Source: Phycisphaerae bacterium SM23_33
Lineage (GTDB): Bacteria > Planctomycetota > Phycisphaerae > SM23-33
Length of the DNA stretch: 16,326 nucleotides
Reading direction: 5' to 3'
Assembly (NCBI GenBank): GCA_001303665.1
Contig: LJUF01000026.1
Coordinates: forward strand, 1-16,326
The notes below the pieces were generated by a model, which saw only the letters and a list, made by a program, of their open reading frames with translations, was not told the origin of the DNA and made no database searches. The position numbers and the translations under genes were made by a program. Shown in pieces: positions 8,001 to 15,334 of the stretch (position 1 is the first letter of the stretch; every line of letters begins with the position of its first letter).

Positions 8001-8603
8001 TCGGTCCGCACGCGCGTCACCAAGAGCGGGCGGTCGGCGGGAAAGAAGATGGCCATCCTCAACGTGGAGGACCTCACCGGCTCCTGCGTCTGCGTCGCCT
8101 TCGCCGAGACCTACGAACGCGCCGGTCAGCTGCTGGTCGAGGACGCCATCCTGTTCCTGACCGGGTCGGTGGATCGCCGCCGGGAAACGCCGCAGATCCT
8201 GGTCAATCAGGTCATTCCCATTGACCAGGCAGCGGCCCAGCTCACCGGCTGCGTGATGCTTCGACTGGACCGCCCGGCCGACCCCAGCCTGCTCGGGGCC
8301 TTGGGAGAGGTCCTGCGGCGTCACCAGGGCGGCTGCCCCACGATCTTCGAAGTCGCCCCGGTCAGCCGCGCCGACCTCCGCGCCCAGGTCCGCCCCGCCA
8401 GGGGGTGGTTCGTTTCTCCAAGCCGCCGGCTGTACCGGGAGCTGTGCGGGTTGCTCGGCGAAGAAAACGTCCTGTTGCAGCCCAAGCGGCCGAACGGGAG
8501 CGGCGCCAACGGCGCCTACGACGGCGTGAATTGGAGATTCCACTCTCCCCCGCGCGCCCGCCAGCGCTCCGCCTTCGCCATGTCCGGCCAAGGGCCCGGC
8601 TAA
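5034..8603 (+). CDS. dnaE: DNA polymerase III alpha subunit DnaE
   Basis: The replicative DNA polymerase, 1189 residues, close to the usual ~1160. The N-terminal PHP domain (about 4-215) keeps nine metal-ligand positions: H8, H10, D17, H42, E67, H89, C139, D207, H209. The polymerase core has the nucleotide-site motif RGSGCATLL from R358, the catalytic aspartates in PDIDIDIC (D397, D399, D401) and D549 in KMDFLGLRTLTIL. A helix-hairpin-helix stretch (~819-845, AVKGVGHKAVESI), a clamp-binding motif QLSFF at 908-912 and an OB-fold (~981-1060) follow. The ATG at 5034 has GAGG 9 nt upstream (5021-5024); a TTG at 5019 overlaps that site and is less likely. The last ~30 residues look like unselected sequence. 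The gene has its own promoter and is divergent from the oxidoreductase operon. Confidence 0.96.
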   Translation: MDGFVHLHVHSEYSLLDGGNRIRDLAKRAREMGMDALALTDHGSLFGAVEFYTACRDAGIKPILGMEAYVSPTSRHDRSMGNIATAAYHLILLAINEAGWRNLIKLTSRSYTEGFYYRPRIDRELLAELNEGLICTTACLGGEVPSALLAGQPARAERLAREYRDIFGPQRFFLEVQNQELPDQQAVNPQLMAMAERLGVGLVGTNDVHFLQAGDKPSHEVLTCIATGKTLTEGGALEYSPQLYLKDPHGMRQALRDLPGAADNALKIAEMCNLELEFKAKHLPPFSPPGAQSPEEYLRKTAVAGLAARCEDKPPPEYRSRLERELTVIQDKGYSSYFLIVHDFVQYAKAHGIPIGARGSGCATLLGWCLGISEVDPVRYGLLFERFADPQREEDPDIDIDICQEGRAKVIQYVREKYGHVAQIITYGTLKARAAVRDVGRVLGLPLPEVDAIAKRVPEALGMTLQGALAAEPALKEMVQADPRVRELFEHAMKLEGLARHAGVHAAGVVVADEPLENLVPLYKQPDSDDTITQWDGETCMKAGLLKMDFLGLRTLTILQRARELAAEQAGTDVDPEKIPLEDEKVFDLFREGRTEGVFQFESGGMQNLLKRMRPDRIEDLIAANAMYRPGPMELIDTYCNRKNALEEVPCVHPLVDDILAETHGIMVYQEQVMQVLNRLGKLPLNTALTLIKAISKKKEKVIAAERPKFLAGARENDIPAEEAQKLFDLILRFAGYGFNKAHSTRYAIVAYQTAYFKVYHPREFMAALLTFESDDTDKVVQYLTEAQRMGITVRPPEINASGAAFTVDAAAPAAEPLIRFGLTAVKGVGHKAVESIIEARRRVGRFQNLYHFCENVDLRLVNRATIEALVKCGAFDALGAHRAAMLASLDRAIELGGAAAEDRRNGQLSFFDSFGAAEREKPTPRFPDVEPLSEAQLLQAEKATLGFYVTSHPLVKYGRELESLGTVTCATLGDYADGAEVTLGCMISSVRTRVTKSGRSAGKKMAILNVEDLTGSCVCVAFAETYERAGQLLVEDAILFLTGSVDRRRETPQILVNQVIPIDQAAAQLTGCVMLRLDRPADPSLLGALGEVLRRHQGGCPTIFEVAPVSRADLRAQVRPARGWFVSPSRRLYRELCGLLGEENVLLQPKRPNGSGANGAYDGVNWRFHSPPRARQRSAFAMSGQGPG

Positions 8604-8800
8604 GCCAGCCAGCTGAGTCCGCGGGCCGCGCCCCGATCCCCGTCGGCAGAGACCCATCAGCGGATGCTTTCGGATCGGCCGGCCCCCTTGCGGCACCCCG
8701 TTACCCCGGCAGACGCCCCTGCGCCCGAAGGTCGCCGAAGCTCACCTGACTTTAGCGACCGAACGCCGCCCCCTGGCCCCCTACGCTTCGAGCAGGCAGG

Positions 8801-9121
<321 letters not shown>

Positions 9122-9223
9122 GGGCTACCCCTTCGCACTTACGTTTCTCCAAGCGGAGCTTCTTCTAAAACCGACCTGGCAGCAGGCGCCCATTCGACAA
9201 GAAAGGCTTCGCCGATGCTGCAA

Positions 9224-9255
9224 CTTATACTATGCGAAAGGCTTCGAGCAAACAA
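9224..9255 (-). promoter_or_regulatory. Candidate promoter for the HU-family gene
   Basis: On the minus strand TATAAG (complement of 9224-9229) is preceded after 17 nt by TTTGCT (complement of 9247-9252). The overlapping TTGTTT (complement of 9250-9255) is an alternative -35 serving TAGTAT. Transcription would start about 100 nt before the HU ATG. The AT-rich -10 region stands out from its GC-rich surroundings. Confidence 0.45.
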
Positions 9256-9285
9256 GAAAAATGTTTCCCGGACGAGCATCTGACT

Positions 9286-9310
9286 TTTGCCCCCCCGCGT
9301 GCGGGGCAAA
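9286..9310. terminator. Hairpin immediately after the GH35 stop codon
   Basis: A perfect 8-bp stem, TTTGCCCC (9286-9293) and GGGGCAAA (9303-9310), with a 9-nt loop, abuts the stop codon of the GH35 gene at 9311. Neither strand has a T-run after it, so it is not a canonical intrinsic terminator. It could stabilise the 3' end of the message or assist termination. Confidence 0.35.
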
Positions 9311-11977
9311 TCAATCCCGATACGGGCCCCTGGGGCGGAACAGCAACCGACTGCCGGAGGGGACGTCGCCCTGCTCGGCAAAGATCACCAACTCGTTGTC
9401 CTCGGTCAGCCAGGGCTCGGGCAGGTAGTAATACTCCTGCGGGCCGATGTTCCAGAACCGGCCCACGTTGTGGCCGTTAAGAAGTATCTGCCCCTTCCTG
9501 GTGCCGCTGATCCGCAGGAACAGGGGCACCGCGGAAAGTTCCTTAATCTTGAACCGGCTGCGGTACCAGGCCGGCAGCCCCTTGCCGACGACACGGGCAT
9601 GCCCCACGGGCAGCTCCCATCGCCGGTACGACCACCTCTCGCCCGAAGCCAGCTGTTCGGTAAGCAAATGGAGCTTCACCTCTTCCAGTTCCTTGCCGGT
9701 CACGGCCCCCCAGACGAGCAGCCTCAGCGTGTTCTTGCCTGACTTCAGCTCGTTGCCCAGAGTCAACTGGGCGTAGCCGCCGCTGTTGGGGAAGAAGCCC
9801 GCCTGCCGGCCGTTGCAGGTGATCATAACGTGACGCCGCAGGCCGGTGTACGAAAGATGCACCGGGCAGATCCTCGGCAGGCTGAGGTTCACTTCGGCGG
9901 TGTACATGGGTCCAGCCTCCAGTTCCGGTACCATGTGTGCCATCATCCGGGGCACCATCCGCCGAGAGAATTCGCCGCCCTCGCGGATCTTGAACTTGTT
10001 GGTTCGTAGCGGCTTGGCCTCCCAGAGGCGGCCGTGAATCCCTTTCAACTGTCCCAGGTAGGGCCCCACATTGACCCGCCCCAGGTTGTCCACCAGGAAG
10101 ACCAGGTCGTTCACGCCGCGCCTGAAGTCGGCCGGAATGGGCCTGCGGGCCGCGCCGGGACCCCACCCCCAAACGCCGACCCACTGCTTGTTGAGGTAAA
10201 TGGTCGCACGATCCTCGCAATCCGGCAGGAACAGATGGCGCTTCTGCGCCCGCGGCGACTGCACCTGAAGCCGGTACCACCCGTATCCATGCTGGATGCC
10301 CAGGGCCGCCATGTCCCTGGGCCGGTCAAGCTTCTTCCAGGGCAGCTCCCGGTTGATCGGCTCTTCGCAAACGCATATGCGCGAGAAGGAGCCCAGCTTG
10401 GGCGGCGTCGGCTGGCGGGCCGGGACCGACCTCACCTTCTTGTGCGTGAGCCTGCCTTCCGGCGAAAGGATCATGTACTGCCGCGTCCCGGCGGCGAGCT
10501 TCACGTCTTCGATGGTCTCACCGACGAATTCCGGCCCGATGACCAGTGCCCCGTCCACCTCCCAGCTGCGCTGGGCCGTTTCGCTGTTGAGCACGACAAT
10601 GCGCTGACCGCGGTGCTCCAGCAGGACGACCCTGTCGGCCTCCGGCACCGTCGCGCGGACCTCCCGGCCGTTCACGGAAATCCGCCCTTCCCAGCCGGCC
10701 GGGCCGTGCAGCACAAGATTGCTCTCCCCGAACAGCCCCAGCGGCATGAGGTTGGCGTAGTCCAGTACGACGTCTTGGCCCAACCGGACCCCCACGGGAA
10801 TGGCAGCGGCGCCAAAGCAGTGGAGCGAGACATCCAGCTCCCGGCCGTCGGGCAGGGAGATGCGGGCGGTGTCGATCTGGTCCCGGCCGTTGTTCGTGAC
10901 GACCACCATTCGCCCGGCCGGGCCGGACACGTTCAACGCCTGCGTGCCGCTGTGCACCGTCGCGCCCGGGCCTTCCATCCGCCCCTGGGCGAAGACGTGA
11001 CCAAAGCGCGACCCCAGCATGTTCACCAGCTTGGTCAGGTAGTACTTCTCCGTCAGCCCGCCCCCCTCGGCCAGGGGCGCGTCGTAATCGTAGCTGGTCG
11101 TCTGATACGACGCCTCGTGGGTGGAAAGCCGGCTGCCCCAGAAAGCGAAGTTGGTCCCGCCGTGCCACATGTAGTAGTTCAGCTGGCAGCCGCAGCCCAG
11201 AATCTCCAACGCCCGCCGGGCCACCTCCCGGGCCTGCTTAACCTGGTGCGGACCGCCCCAATGGTCGAACCACCCGGTCCAGAACTCCGTCACCAGCATG
11301 GGGGCGTCCGGCTGGGCGGCGCGGAGGGCCTTCAGCCGCTGAACCTCATCCCCCCAGCAGTTCATGCATTCGATGGTCTCGGGGATCCGCGGCTCGGTGA
11401 GGAAGTTGCAGGTGATGATGGGGATCTCAAAACCCGCCCGCCGGAAGAGCTGGCTGATGAACTGGCAGTAGTTCAGCCGGTCCGGCTGGGTGGTGTACAC
11501 ATACTCGTTCTCGTTCTGAATGAGGATGATGTTGCCCCCGCGGGTCACCTGAAGGTCCGCCAGTCGCGGCAGCACCTGACCCAGGTACTTGTCGAAGTAG
11601 TGCATGTAGGTGGCGTTGGCCGTGCGATATGCCACCCCGCTCTTGCTGGCCAGCCACGCCGGAAAGCCGCCAAAGTCCCATTCCGCACAAATATACGGCC
11701 CCGGGCGAAGGATGACGTACAAGCCCAGCTCCCCGGCCAGGGTCACGAACTGCCTCAGGTCCCGGTCCCCCGCGAAATCCCACTCGCCCTGGTCCTGCTC
11801 GTGAACGTTCCATGCCACGTACGTCTGGACGCAGTTCAGGCCGGCGCGCCTGGCCTTCAGCAGACGGTCCCGCCACAGTTGGTGCGGAACTCGGAAATAG
11901 TGGATCGATCCGCTGCAAAGCCAGATCCGCTGCTCATCCACGATGAAGCTGCGGTCGTCATACCGAACCATCGGCAT
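9311..11977 (-). CDS. Glycoside hydrolase family 35 beta-galactosidase
   Basis: An 888-residue retaining exo-beta-galactosidase predicted to release terminal galactose from oligo- or polysaccharides. The N-terminal TIM barrel (about 1-330) shows the GH35 signatures: LCSGSIHYFRVPHQLWRDRL near the start, YICAEWDFGGFPAWL, the acid/base glutamate E158 in IQNENEY and the nucleophile E231 in TEFWTGWFDHWG. The rest is beta-rich, with the family's C-terminal jelly-roll ending (GQILLNGHNVGRFWNIGPQ). No signal peptide is visible from the chosen start, so it should act in the cytoplasm on imported saccharides. The frame is open to 12181, but the ATG at 11977 has AGGGG 6-7 nt upstream (within 11984-11989) and directly precedes the conserved start; an ATG at 11971 is an alternative. 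It appears to be a single-gene unit. Confidence 0.92.
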   Translation of the reverse strand: MPMVRYDDRSFIVDEQRIWLCSGSIHYFRVPHQLWRDRLLKARRAGLNCVQTYVAWNVHEQDQGEWDFAGDRDLRQFVTLAGELGLYVILRPGPYICAEWDFGGFPAWLASKSGVAYRTANATYMHYFDKYLGQVLPRLADLQVTRGGNIILIQNENEYVYTTQPDRLNYCQFISQLFRRAGFEIPIITCNFLTEPRIPETIECMNCWGDEVQRLKALRAAQPDAPMLVTEFWTGWFDHWGGPHQVKQAREVARRALEILGCGCQLNYYMWHGGTNFAFWGSRLSTHEASYQTTSYDYDAPLAEGGGLTEKYYLTKLVNMLGSRFGHVFAQGRMEGPGATVHSGTQALNVSGPAGRMVVVTNNGRDQIDTARISLPDGRELDVSLHCFGAAAIPVGVRLGQDVVLDYANLMPLGLFGESNLVLHGPAGWEGRISVNGREVRATVPEADRVVLLEHRGQRIVVLNSETAQRSWEVDGALVIGPEFVGETIEDVKLAAGTRQYMILSPEGRLTHKKVRSVPARQPTPPKLGSFSRICVCEEPINRELPWKKLDRPRDMAALGIQHGYGWYRLQVQSPRAQKRHLFLPDCEDRATIYLNKQWVGVWGWGPGAARRPIPADFRRGVNDLVFLVDNLGRVNVGPYLGQLKGIHGRLWEAKPLRTNKFKIREGGEFSRRMVPRMMAHMVPELEAGPMYTAEVNLSLPRICPVHLSYTGLRRHVMITCNGRQAGFFPNSGGYAQLTLGNELKSGKNTLRLLVWGAVTGKELEEVKLHLLTEQLASGERWSYRRWELPVGHARVVGKGLPAWYRSRFKIKELSAVPLFLRISGTRKGQILLNGHNVGRFWNIGPQEYYYLPEPWLTEDNELVIFAEQGDVPSGSRLLFRPRGPYRD

Positions 11978-12056
11978 GTCGTATCCCCTAATCGCCGGGG
12001 CGCTTGGAACTTCCCTAGCTGGCCGAACAGTCGCCATAAGTGTACTCGGCCAACCA

Positions 12057-12066
12057 TTGCATGCAA
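12057..12066. promoter_or_regulatory. Possible operator palindrome in the GH35 leader
   Basis: TTGCATGCAA is a perfect 10-bp palindrome about 80 bp upstream of the GH35 ATG. A further TTGCAT lies at 12133-12138, near the -35 position of the candidate promoter. LacI-family sugar regulators often use related ATTGCA/TGCAAT half-sites, so this could be an operator pair. No regulator gene is in the window and the assignment is inferred. Confidence 0.3.
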
Positions 12067-12067
12067 C

Positions 12068-12092
12068 AAAAAACGCCCCCGGAGCGGTTTTT
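12068..12092 (-). terminator. Terminator-like hairpin with T-run in the GH35 leader
   Basis: On the minus strand an A-run and CGC pair with GCG and a run of six T (complement of 12068-12073), around a short GC-rich loop and one bulged base. Both strands end in a T-run (five T at 12088-12092 on plus), so it could terminate in either direction. It lies between the candidate promoter and the GH35 start, about 15-40 nt into the predicted transcript, where it could act as an attenuator. It may instead be the terminator of the upstream DUF58 operon. Confidence 0.4.
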
Positions 12093-12113
12093 ATGACATA
12101 CTCGCGATAACGC

Positions 12114-12119
12114 ATTATA
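12114..12119 (-). promoter_or_regulatory. Candidate -10 box for the GH35 gene
   Basis: A perfect TATAAT on the minus strand (complement of 12114-12119) sits in an AT-rich island. At 17 nt upstream the hexamer is ATATAT, a poor -35, which would fit an activator-dependent promoter. Transcription would begin near 12107, with a leader of about 130 nt. Confidence 0.4.
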
Positions 12120-12300
12120 TACAAAGGACTTATTGCATATATCCCAGGAGCCAAGTTCCCAGGCCAGGCATGTGGCGGCACGACCGCCGGAGGCGCAGAG
12201 GTCTCTGGATTTCAGAGAGTTAAGAGCCAGAGGAACGTCCGGTCTTCTGAGACCGCCGCCTTTTCGCCAGCCTTGCCCCGTCGAAACCGCACTTTCACTC

Positions 12301-12325
12301 TAAGGCGTAAAGGATTACCGCCTTA
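12301..12325. repeat. Imperfect hairpin downstream of the DUF58 gene
   Basis: TAAGGCGTAA (12301-12310) pairs with TTACCGCCTTA (12315-12325) over 10 bp with one bulged base and a 4-nt loop. It lies 46 bp past the DUF58 stop on the minus strand. No T-run follows on that side, so it may be a 3'-end stabilising structure rather than an intrinsic terminator. Confidence 0.35.
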
Positions 12326-12371
12326 TGTCGTTTTGGCCCTCCCGTCCCCGTGCCCCGAACGGCTCTGCGGG

Positions 12372-13265
12372 TCAGGCCTGGAGAACTCCGGCCCGCTGAA
12401 GCGCCTGGAGGACCAGCCGCTCGAACGGCTGGGAGGTCGGGGCCTGCACATACACGGCCCCGCGGCCAAGGCAGGTCTTCTCCACCCCCCGCACAAACTC
12501 CCGCCACCGTTGGCGATAGCTCTCCAGCAGGGCCTCGGTGACGTTCAGGCTCATCCGGCTGGCCGCTTCCACGCCGCTCAGCTGCGACGGCCCCAGCATC
12601 GGTGGGTCGGCGTCGCAGCGATCCACGATGTGTAGGCAAATCACCTCGTCCCGATGCTGCCGCAGGGCCGCCAAGGCGGCGGACAGGTCCTCCTCCACGT
12701 CAATTGCGTCCGTCAGCACGATGACCGTGCCGGTCTCGCCGCTACGGCGGACGTGCTGCTCCACGATCGCGGCCAGGTGAGTCCGCCCGCCGGCCGCCAG
12801 GCCCTCCAGAAAGTCCAGCACCTGTAGGATCTGCCCGCGGTTGCGGCCGGTCTTCAAGCCGTCGCCCAGGCCTTCGCCGAAGGGCAGGATGTTGACCCGG
12901 TCGAGGCTGGCCATGGCGACATAGGCCAGGGCCGCGGCCGTCCGCCGGGCGTAGTCAAACTTGCACACCTGCCCCAGGGCCATGGACTGCGATTGGTCCA
13001 GCAGGATGGTGACGGCCCCCTCGCTGTGCTCGTGAAACAGCCGCAGCAGCAGTTTCTCCATTCGCGCGTAATAGGGCCAGTCAACGAACCGGATGTCGTC
13101 GCCGGGGGCGTAGTCCCGGTGGTCGGCGAATTCCAGCCCGTCCCCGAGCCGCCGGCTGCGGCGCTGCCCCGGCCCCGAGGACGCAGCCGAAATCCGCTTG
13201 GCCACCAGCCCCAAGCGCTGCAGCCGCCGCAGAAACTCGTCATCAAAGAGCTTGCCGCCCGCCAT
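12372..13265 (-). CDS. DUF58-family protein with von Willebrand-type metal site
   Basis: A 297-residue cytoplasmic protein of the DUF58 family, which commonly pairs with MoxR AAA+ ATPases and transglutaminase-like proteins in bacteria; the molecular role is poorly defined. The conserved GDGLEFADHRDYAPGDDIRFVDW block lies at 41-63. A von Willebrand-A metal site (MIDAS) DQSQS follows (D90, S92, S94), with IVLTDAID further on. The frame is open to 13496, but the residues upstream of the ATG at 13265 are Arg-rich and unlike the family, whereas MAGGKLFDDEFLRRLQRLGLVAKR is a normal DUF58 N-terminus. The ribosome site there is poor, which suggests coupling to the gene upstream. It lies 52 nt downstream of the transglutaminase-like gene on the same strand, so the two are probably one operon. 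No MoxR gene is in the window. Confidence 0.85.
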   Translation of the reverse strand: MAGGKLFDDEFLRRLQRLGLVAKRISAASSGPGQRRSRRLGDGLEFADHRDYAPGDDIRFVDWPYYARMEKLLLRLFHEHSEGAVTILLDQSQSMALGQVCKFDYARRTAAALAYVAMASLDRVNILPFGEGLGDGLKTGRNRGQILQVLDFLEGLAAGGRTHLAAIVEQHVRRSGETGTVIVLTDAIDVEEDLSAALAALRQHRDEVICLHIVDRCDADPPMLGPSQLSGVEAASRMSLNVTEALLESYRQRWREFVRGVEKTCLGRGAVYVQAPTSQPFERLVLQALQRAGVLQA

Positions 13266-13317
13266 GCCTTCGCCGCCCGCCCGCGTGGCCCAGGCCGGTC
13301 CCCGGCCGGCCGCGGGC

Positions 13318-15210
13318 TCAAAGCTTCTCCAGGACCCGCCTGGCCGCCGCCTCCTGGCCGTCGTCTCGAAGAAGCTGCGCCAGCCGCATCCCCAACTGGT
13401 AATGCGCCGTCTGATCGCGGAACGCGGTCGTCTCCTTCTCGGCCTTGGAAAACAGCTTCTTGTACATGTTGATGGCCATGTCTCGCCGCCGGGCATCCAC
13501 CAGCAGCGACTCGGCCCGCCTGGAGGCCTCCAGCACCACCTCGGCGATCCGAATGGCCCTGATGGCCGCCTGCTCGTACGCCAGCAGCGCCTTGTCCTTC
13601 CTGTCCTGCCGGCGGTAGTCGTCGCCCAAGGCCGTGAGGACGCGCCCGGCGAGGTCCGGCCGGCCGCCGTACACGTTCAAGGCCCGCCGGTAGACCTTCT
13701 CACGGATCGAGGCGTCGTCAATGGTGGGAACGATCCGCACCACCATCGCGCAGCTATAATCCGGAAAGGCCCTGGCGGTGCGGCTGACCAGCGTGTTGAA
13801 GAACCGGTCCAGGTCCTTCACCGGCAGCCGGTCGGACTTGCGCATCTCAATGATGAACACCCACGCCGGGTTGCAGGCCACGTTCCGGGCCACCGCCGCC
13901 TCGATCAGGTCCTCCACCAGGGCCAGGTCCAGCTTCCTCCTCTCCCGGATCCAGTCCGTGCCGGCCTCCGCCCCGGGCTGGTCCTGGGCCTTCGACTGCC
14001 CGTATCGGCTGGCCAGGGCCTTCAGCACGTCCAGATTAACCGCCGGCGTGCCGTCGCGAACCCGCTCCACCATCCGCGCCAGGGCCACGGCCGTATCGGC
14101 CTCCTCGCGGCGATTCAGCGGCAGTTGTGCCGCCGCCCCCACCAGCATCAGTTCGTTGTCCAGGATCCTCCTGCCGGTGGCCGGGCTCCGCACCTCGCCC
14201 GTATAGTACTTGTGCGCGCTGTACCGGCCCGTGTCGCTGTCCCAGTACGCCTTCTCCCCGCCCGGGGCCACCTTCAGGCACGCCATCCACGCGTGGCCGA
14301 GGCCGGATCCGCCCCGCCCCGACACGATCGTCGCCGGAACCCCCAGCGCCTTGCAAACCTCGGCCGCATAATACGCCTGCTCGATGCACACCCCGCCGGC
14401 CGCCAGGAGGTTCGGCAGCGTGTACGGCCTCTTCTCGATCCTCTTTGGCTGGCCCTTGCGGTAGTGGTCCTGGTCGTACTTCAGGTCGAAGTAGCTCTTG
14501 GCCGGATTCCGCTGGTCTTTGTACCTCTCCGCCGCCCAGCGGCGCTCCTTCAGGTCCAGACGCGTGTCCGCCAGGTACCGGGAGATCTCGTACGGCATCT
14601 TCTTCAGGTCGTAGCGGAACGAGACCTTCGACCGGGTGTAATATCGAAAGCTCTCGAGCATGGAGCAGGCCTCCGGCTGGGGGCGATAGTGGGCCAGCGG
14701 CTGGGAGGTGGCGAACGCCGCCGCCAGCTCCGGGTACTTCAGCACCGCCTTCTCGTCGGCCGTCACCAACTCCCACAGCGCCTTCAGCGATTCCGCCGGC
14801 TTCTCAACGTCCTCCATCGCCCGAAACAGCCGCCGTGAAACCTCCCGGTGCTCCAGCAACCACTCGGCAAGCTCCTTGCCGCCCGTGGCCTCCTCCGCCA
14901 TCGGCAGGTACGCGCACGCCCGAAACACGTACATCATGTCGTTCAGCCCGGCCAGCCTATCGACCTGCCCGCACATCAGCCGGGCCAGAATGGCGTTCTT
15001 CATCCGCTCGGCCAACTGCTGGTGCTCCCCCGTGGCCGAGAACTTCTTCAACTCATCCAGCACGATCTCCGACAGCCAGCGCTCGTCGAACCCGCCGGCA
15101 GCCCGCCCCGGCGCCTCCGCATCGTCGGCCAGTGCCCGGCAGGCCGGACCCATCGCGGCCCCCGCCCACGCCCCCAGCAATAACACCGCAATCAGCCGCC
15201 GCATCTTCAC
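13318..15210 (-). CDS. Exported transglutaminase-like protein with helical-repeat tail
   Basis: A 630-residue protein with a Sec-type signal peptide (positive MKMRR, hydrophobic LIAVLLLGAWAGAAM, cleavage likely after ALA at about residue 28), so periplasmic or surface-exposed. The middle holds a transglutaminase/protease-like core with a plausible Cys-His-Asp triad: C275 in GGVCIEQAYYAAEVC, H306 in GHAWMACL, D324 in YWDSDTGRY. Residues ~505-630 are helical and TPR-like (RRALNVYGGRPDLAGRVLTALGDDYRRQ and on). The start is either the GTG at 15210, with GGAGG 9 nt upstream, or the ATG at 15204, with GGGAG 5 nt upstream; both keep the signal peptide. It is the first gene of a pair with DUF58. Many such proteins are peptidases or have unknown substrates, and no function beyond the fold is claimed. 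Confidence 0.75.
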   Translation of the reverse strand: MKMRRLIAVLLLGAWAGAAMGPACRALADDAEAPGRAAGGFDERWLSEIVLDELKKFSATGEHQQLAERMKNAILARLMCGQVDRLAGLNDMMYVFRACAYLPMAEEATGGKELAEWLLEHREVSRRLFRAMEDVEKPAESLKALWELVTADEKAVLKYPELAAAFATSQPLAHYRPQPEACSMLESFRYYTRSKVSFRYDLKKMPYEISRYLADTRLDLKERRWAAERYKDQRNPAKSYFDLKYDQDHYRKGQPKRIEKRPYTLPNLLAAGGVCIEQAYYAAEVCKALGVPATIVSGRGGSGLGHAWMACLKVAPGGEKAYWDSDTGRYSAHKYYTGEVRSPATGRRILDNELMLVGAAAQLPLNRREEADTAVALARMVERVRDGTPAVNLDVLKALASRYGQSKAQDQPGAEAGTDWIRERRKLDLALVEDLIEAAVARNVACNPAWVFIIEMRKSDRLPVKDLDRFFNTLVSRTARAFPDYSCAMVVRIVPTIDDASIREKVYRRALNVYGGRPDLAGRVLTALGDDYRRQDRKDKALLAYEQAAIRAIRIAEVVLEASRRAESLLVDARRRDMAINMYKKLFSKAEKETTAFRDQTAHYQLGMRLAQLLRDDGQEAAARRVLEKL

Positions 15211-15242
15211 TCCCGCTTGCCTCCCAACAGTGCCGCTGCACC

Positions 15243-15272
15243 ATTCTTACCGCCTCCCAGCAGCCCGTTCAA
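15243..15272 (-). promoter_or_regulatory. Weak candidate promoter for the transglutaminase-like/DUF58 operon
   Basis: On the minus strand TTGAAC (complement of 15267-15272) and AAGAAT (complement of 15243-15248) are 18 nt apart, each matching consensus at 4 of 6 positions. The position just upstream of the gene is suitable, but the match is only moderate. Confidence 0.3.
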
Positions 15273-15300
15273 GCCCCGCCCCCGCCGCGGCCGGGCTGTT

Positions 15301-15334
15301 CAATCGTCAATTCCAATCGCCAATCCCCAGTCCC
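15301..15334. repeat. Degenerate near-heptameric CAAT repeat
   Basis: CAAT occurs at 15301, 15308, 15314 and 15321, with CAGT at 15328. The spacing is 7, 6, 7 and 7 bp. The last units (CCAATCC, CCAGTCC) resemble heptameric short tandem repeats known from cyanobacterial spacers; that comparison is from memory. Confidence 0.5.

Noticed and set aside
5025..8696. A 1223-codon open frame on the minus strand covering dnaE
   Set aside because: It is antisense to the fully conserved dnaE frame. Long antisense frames are expected in GC-rich genes, and its residues show no domain motifs.
8604..8800. Terminator or RNA gene between dnaE and the HU gene
   Set aside because: No stem with a T-run and no tRNA-like pattern is visible in these 197 bp.
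10034..12223. A 729-codon plus-strand open frame opposite the GH35 gene
   Set aside because: Rich in Pro, His, Gly and Arg with no recognisable motif. The opposite strand carries intact GH35 catalytic motifs throughout.
13198..14838. A 546-codon plus-strand open frame opposite the DUF58 and transglutaminase-like genes
   Set aside because: It spans two real minus-strand genes and their gap, and has no signal or domain pattern.
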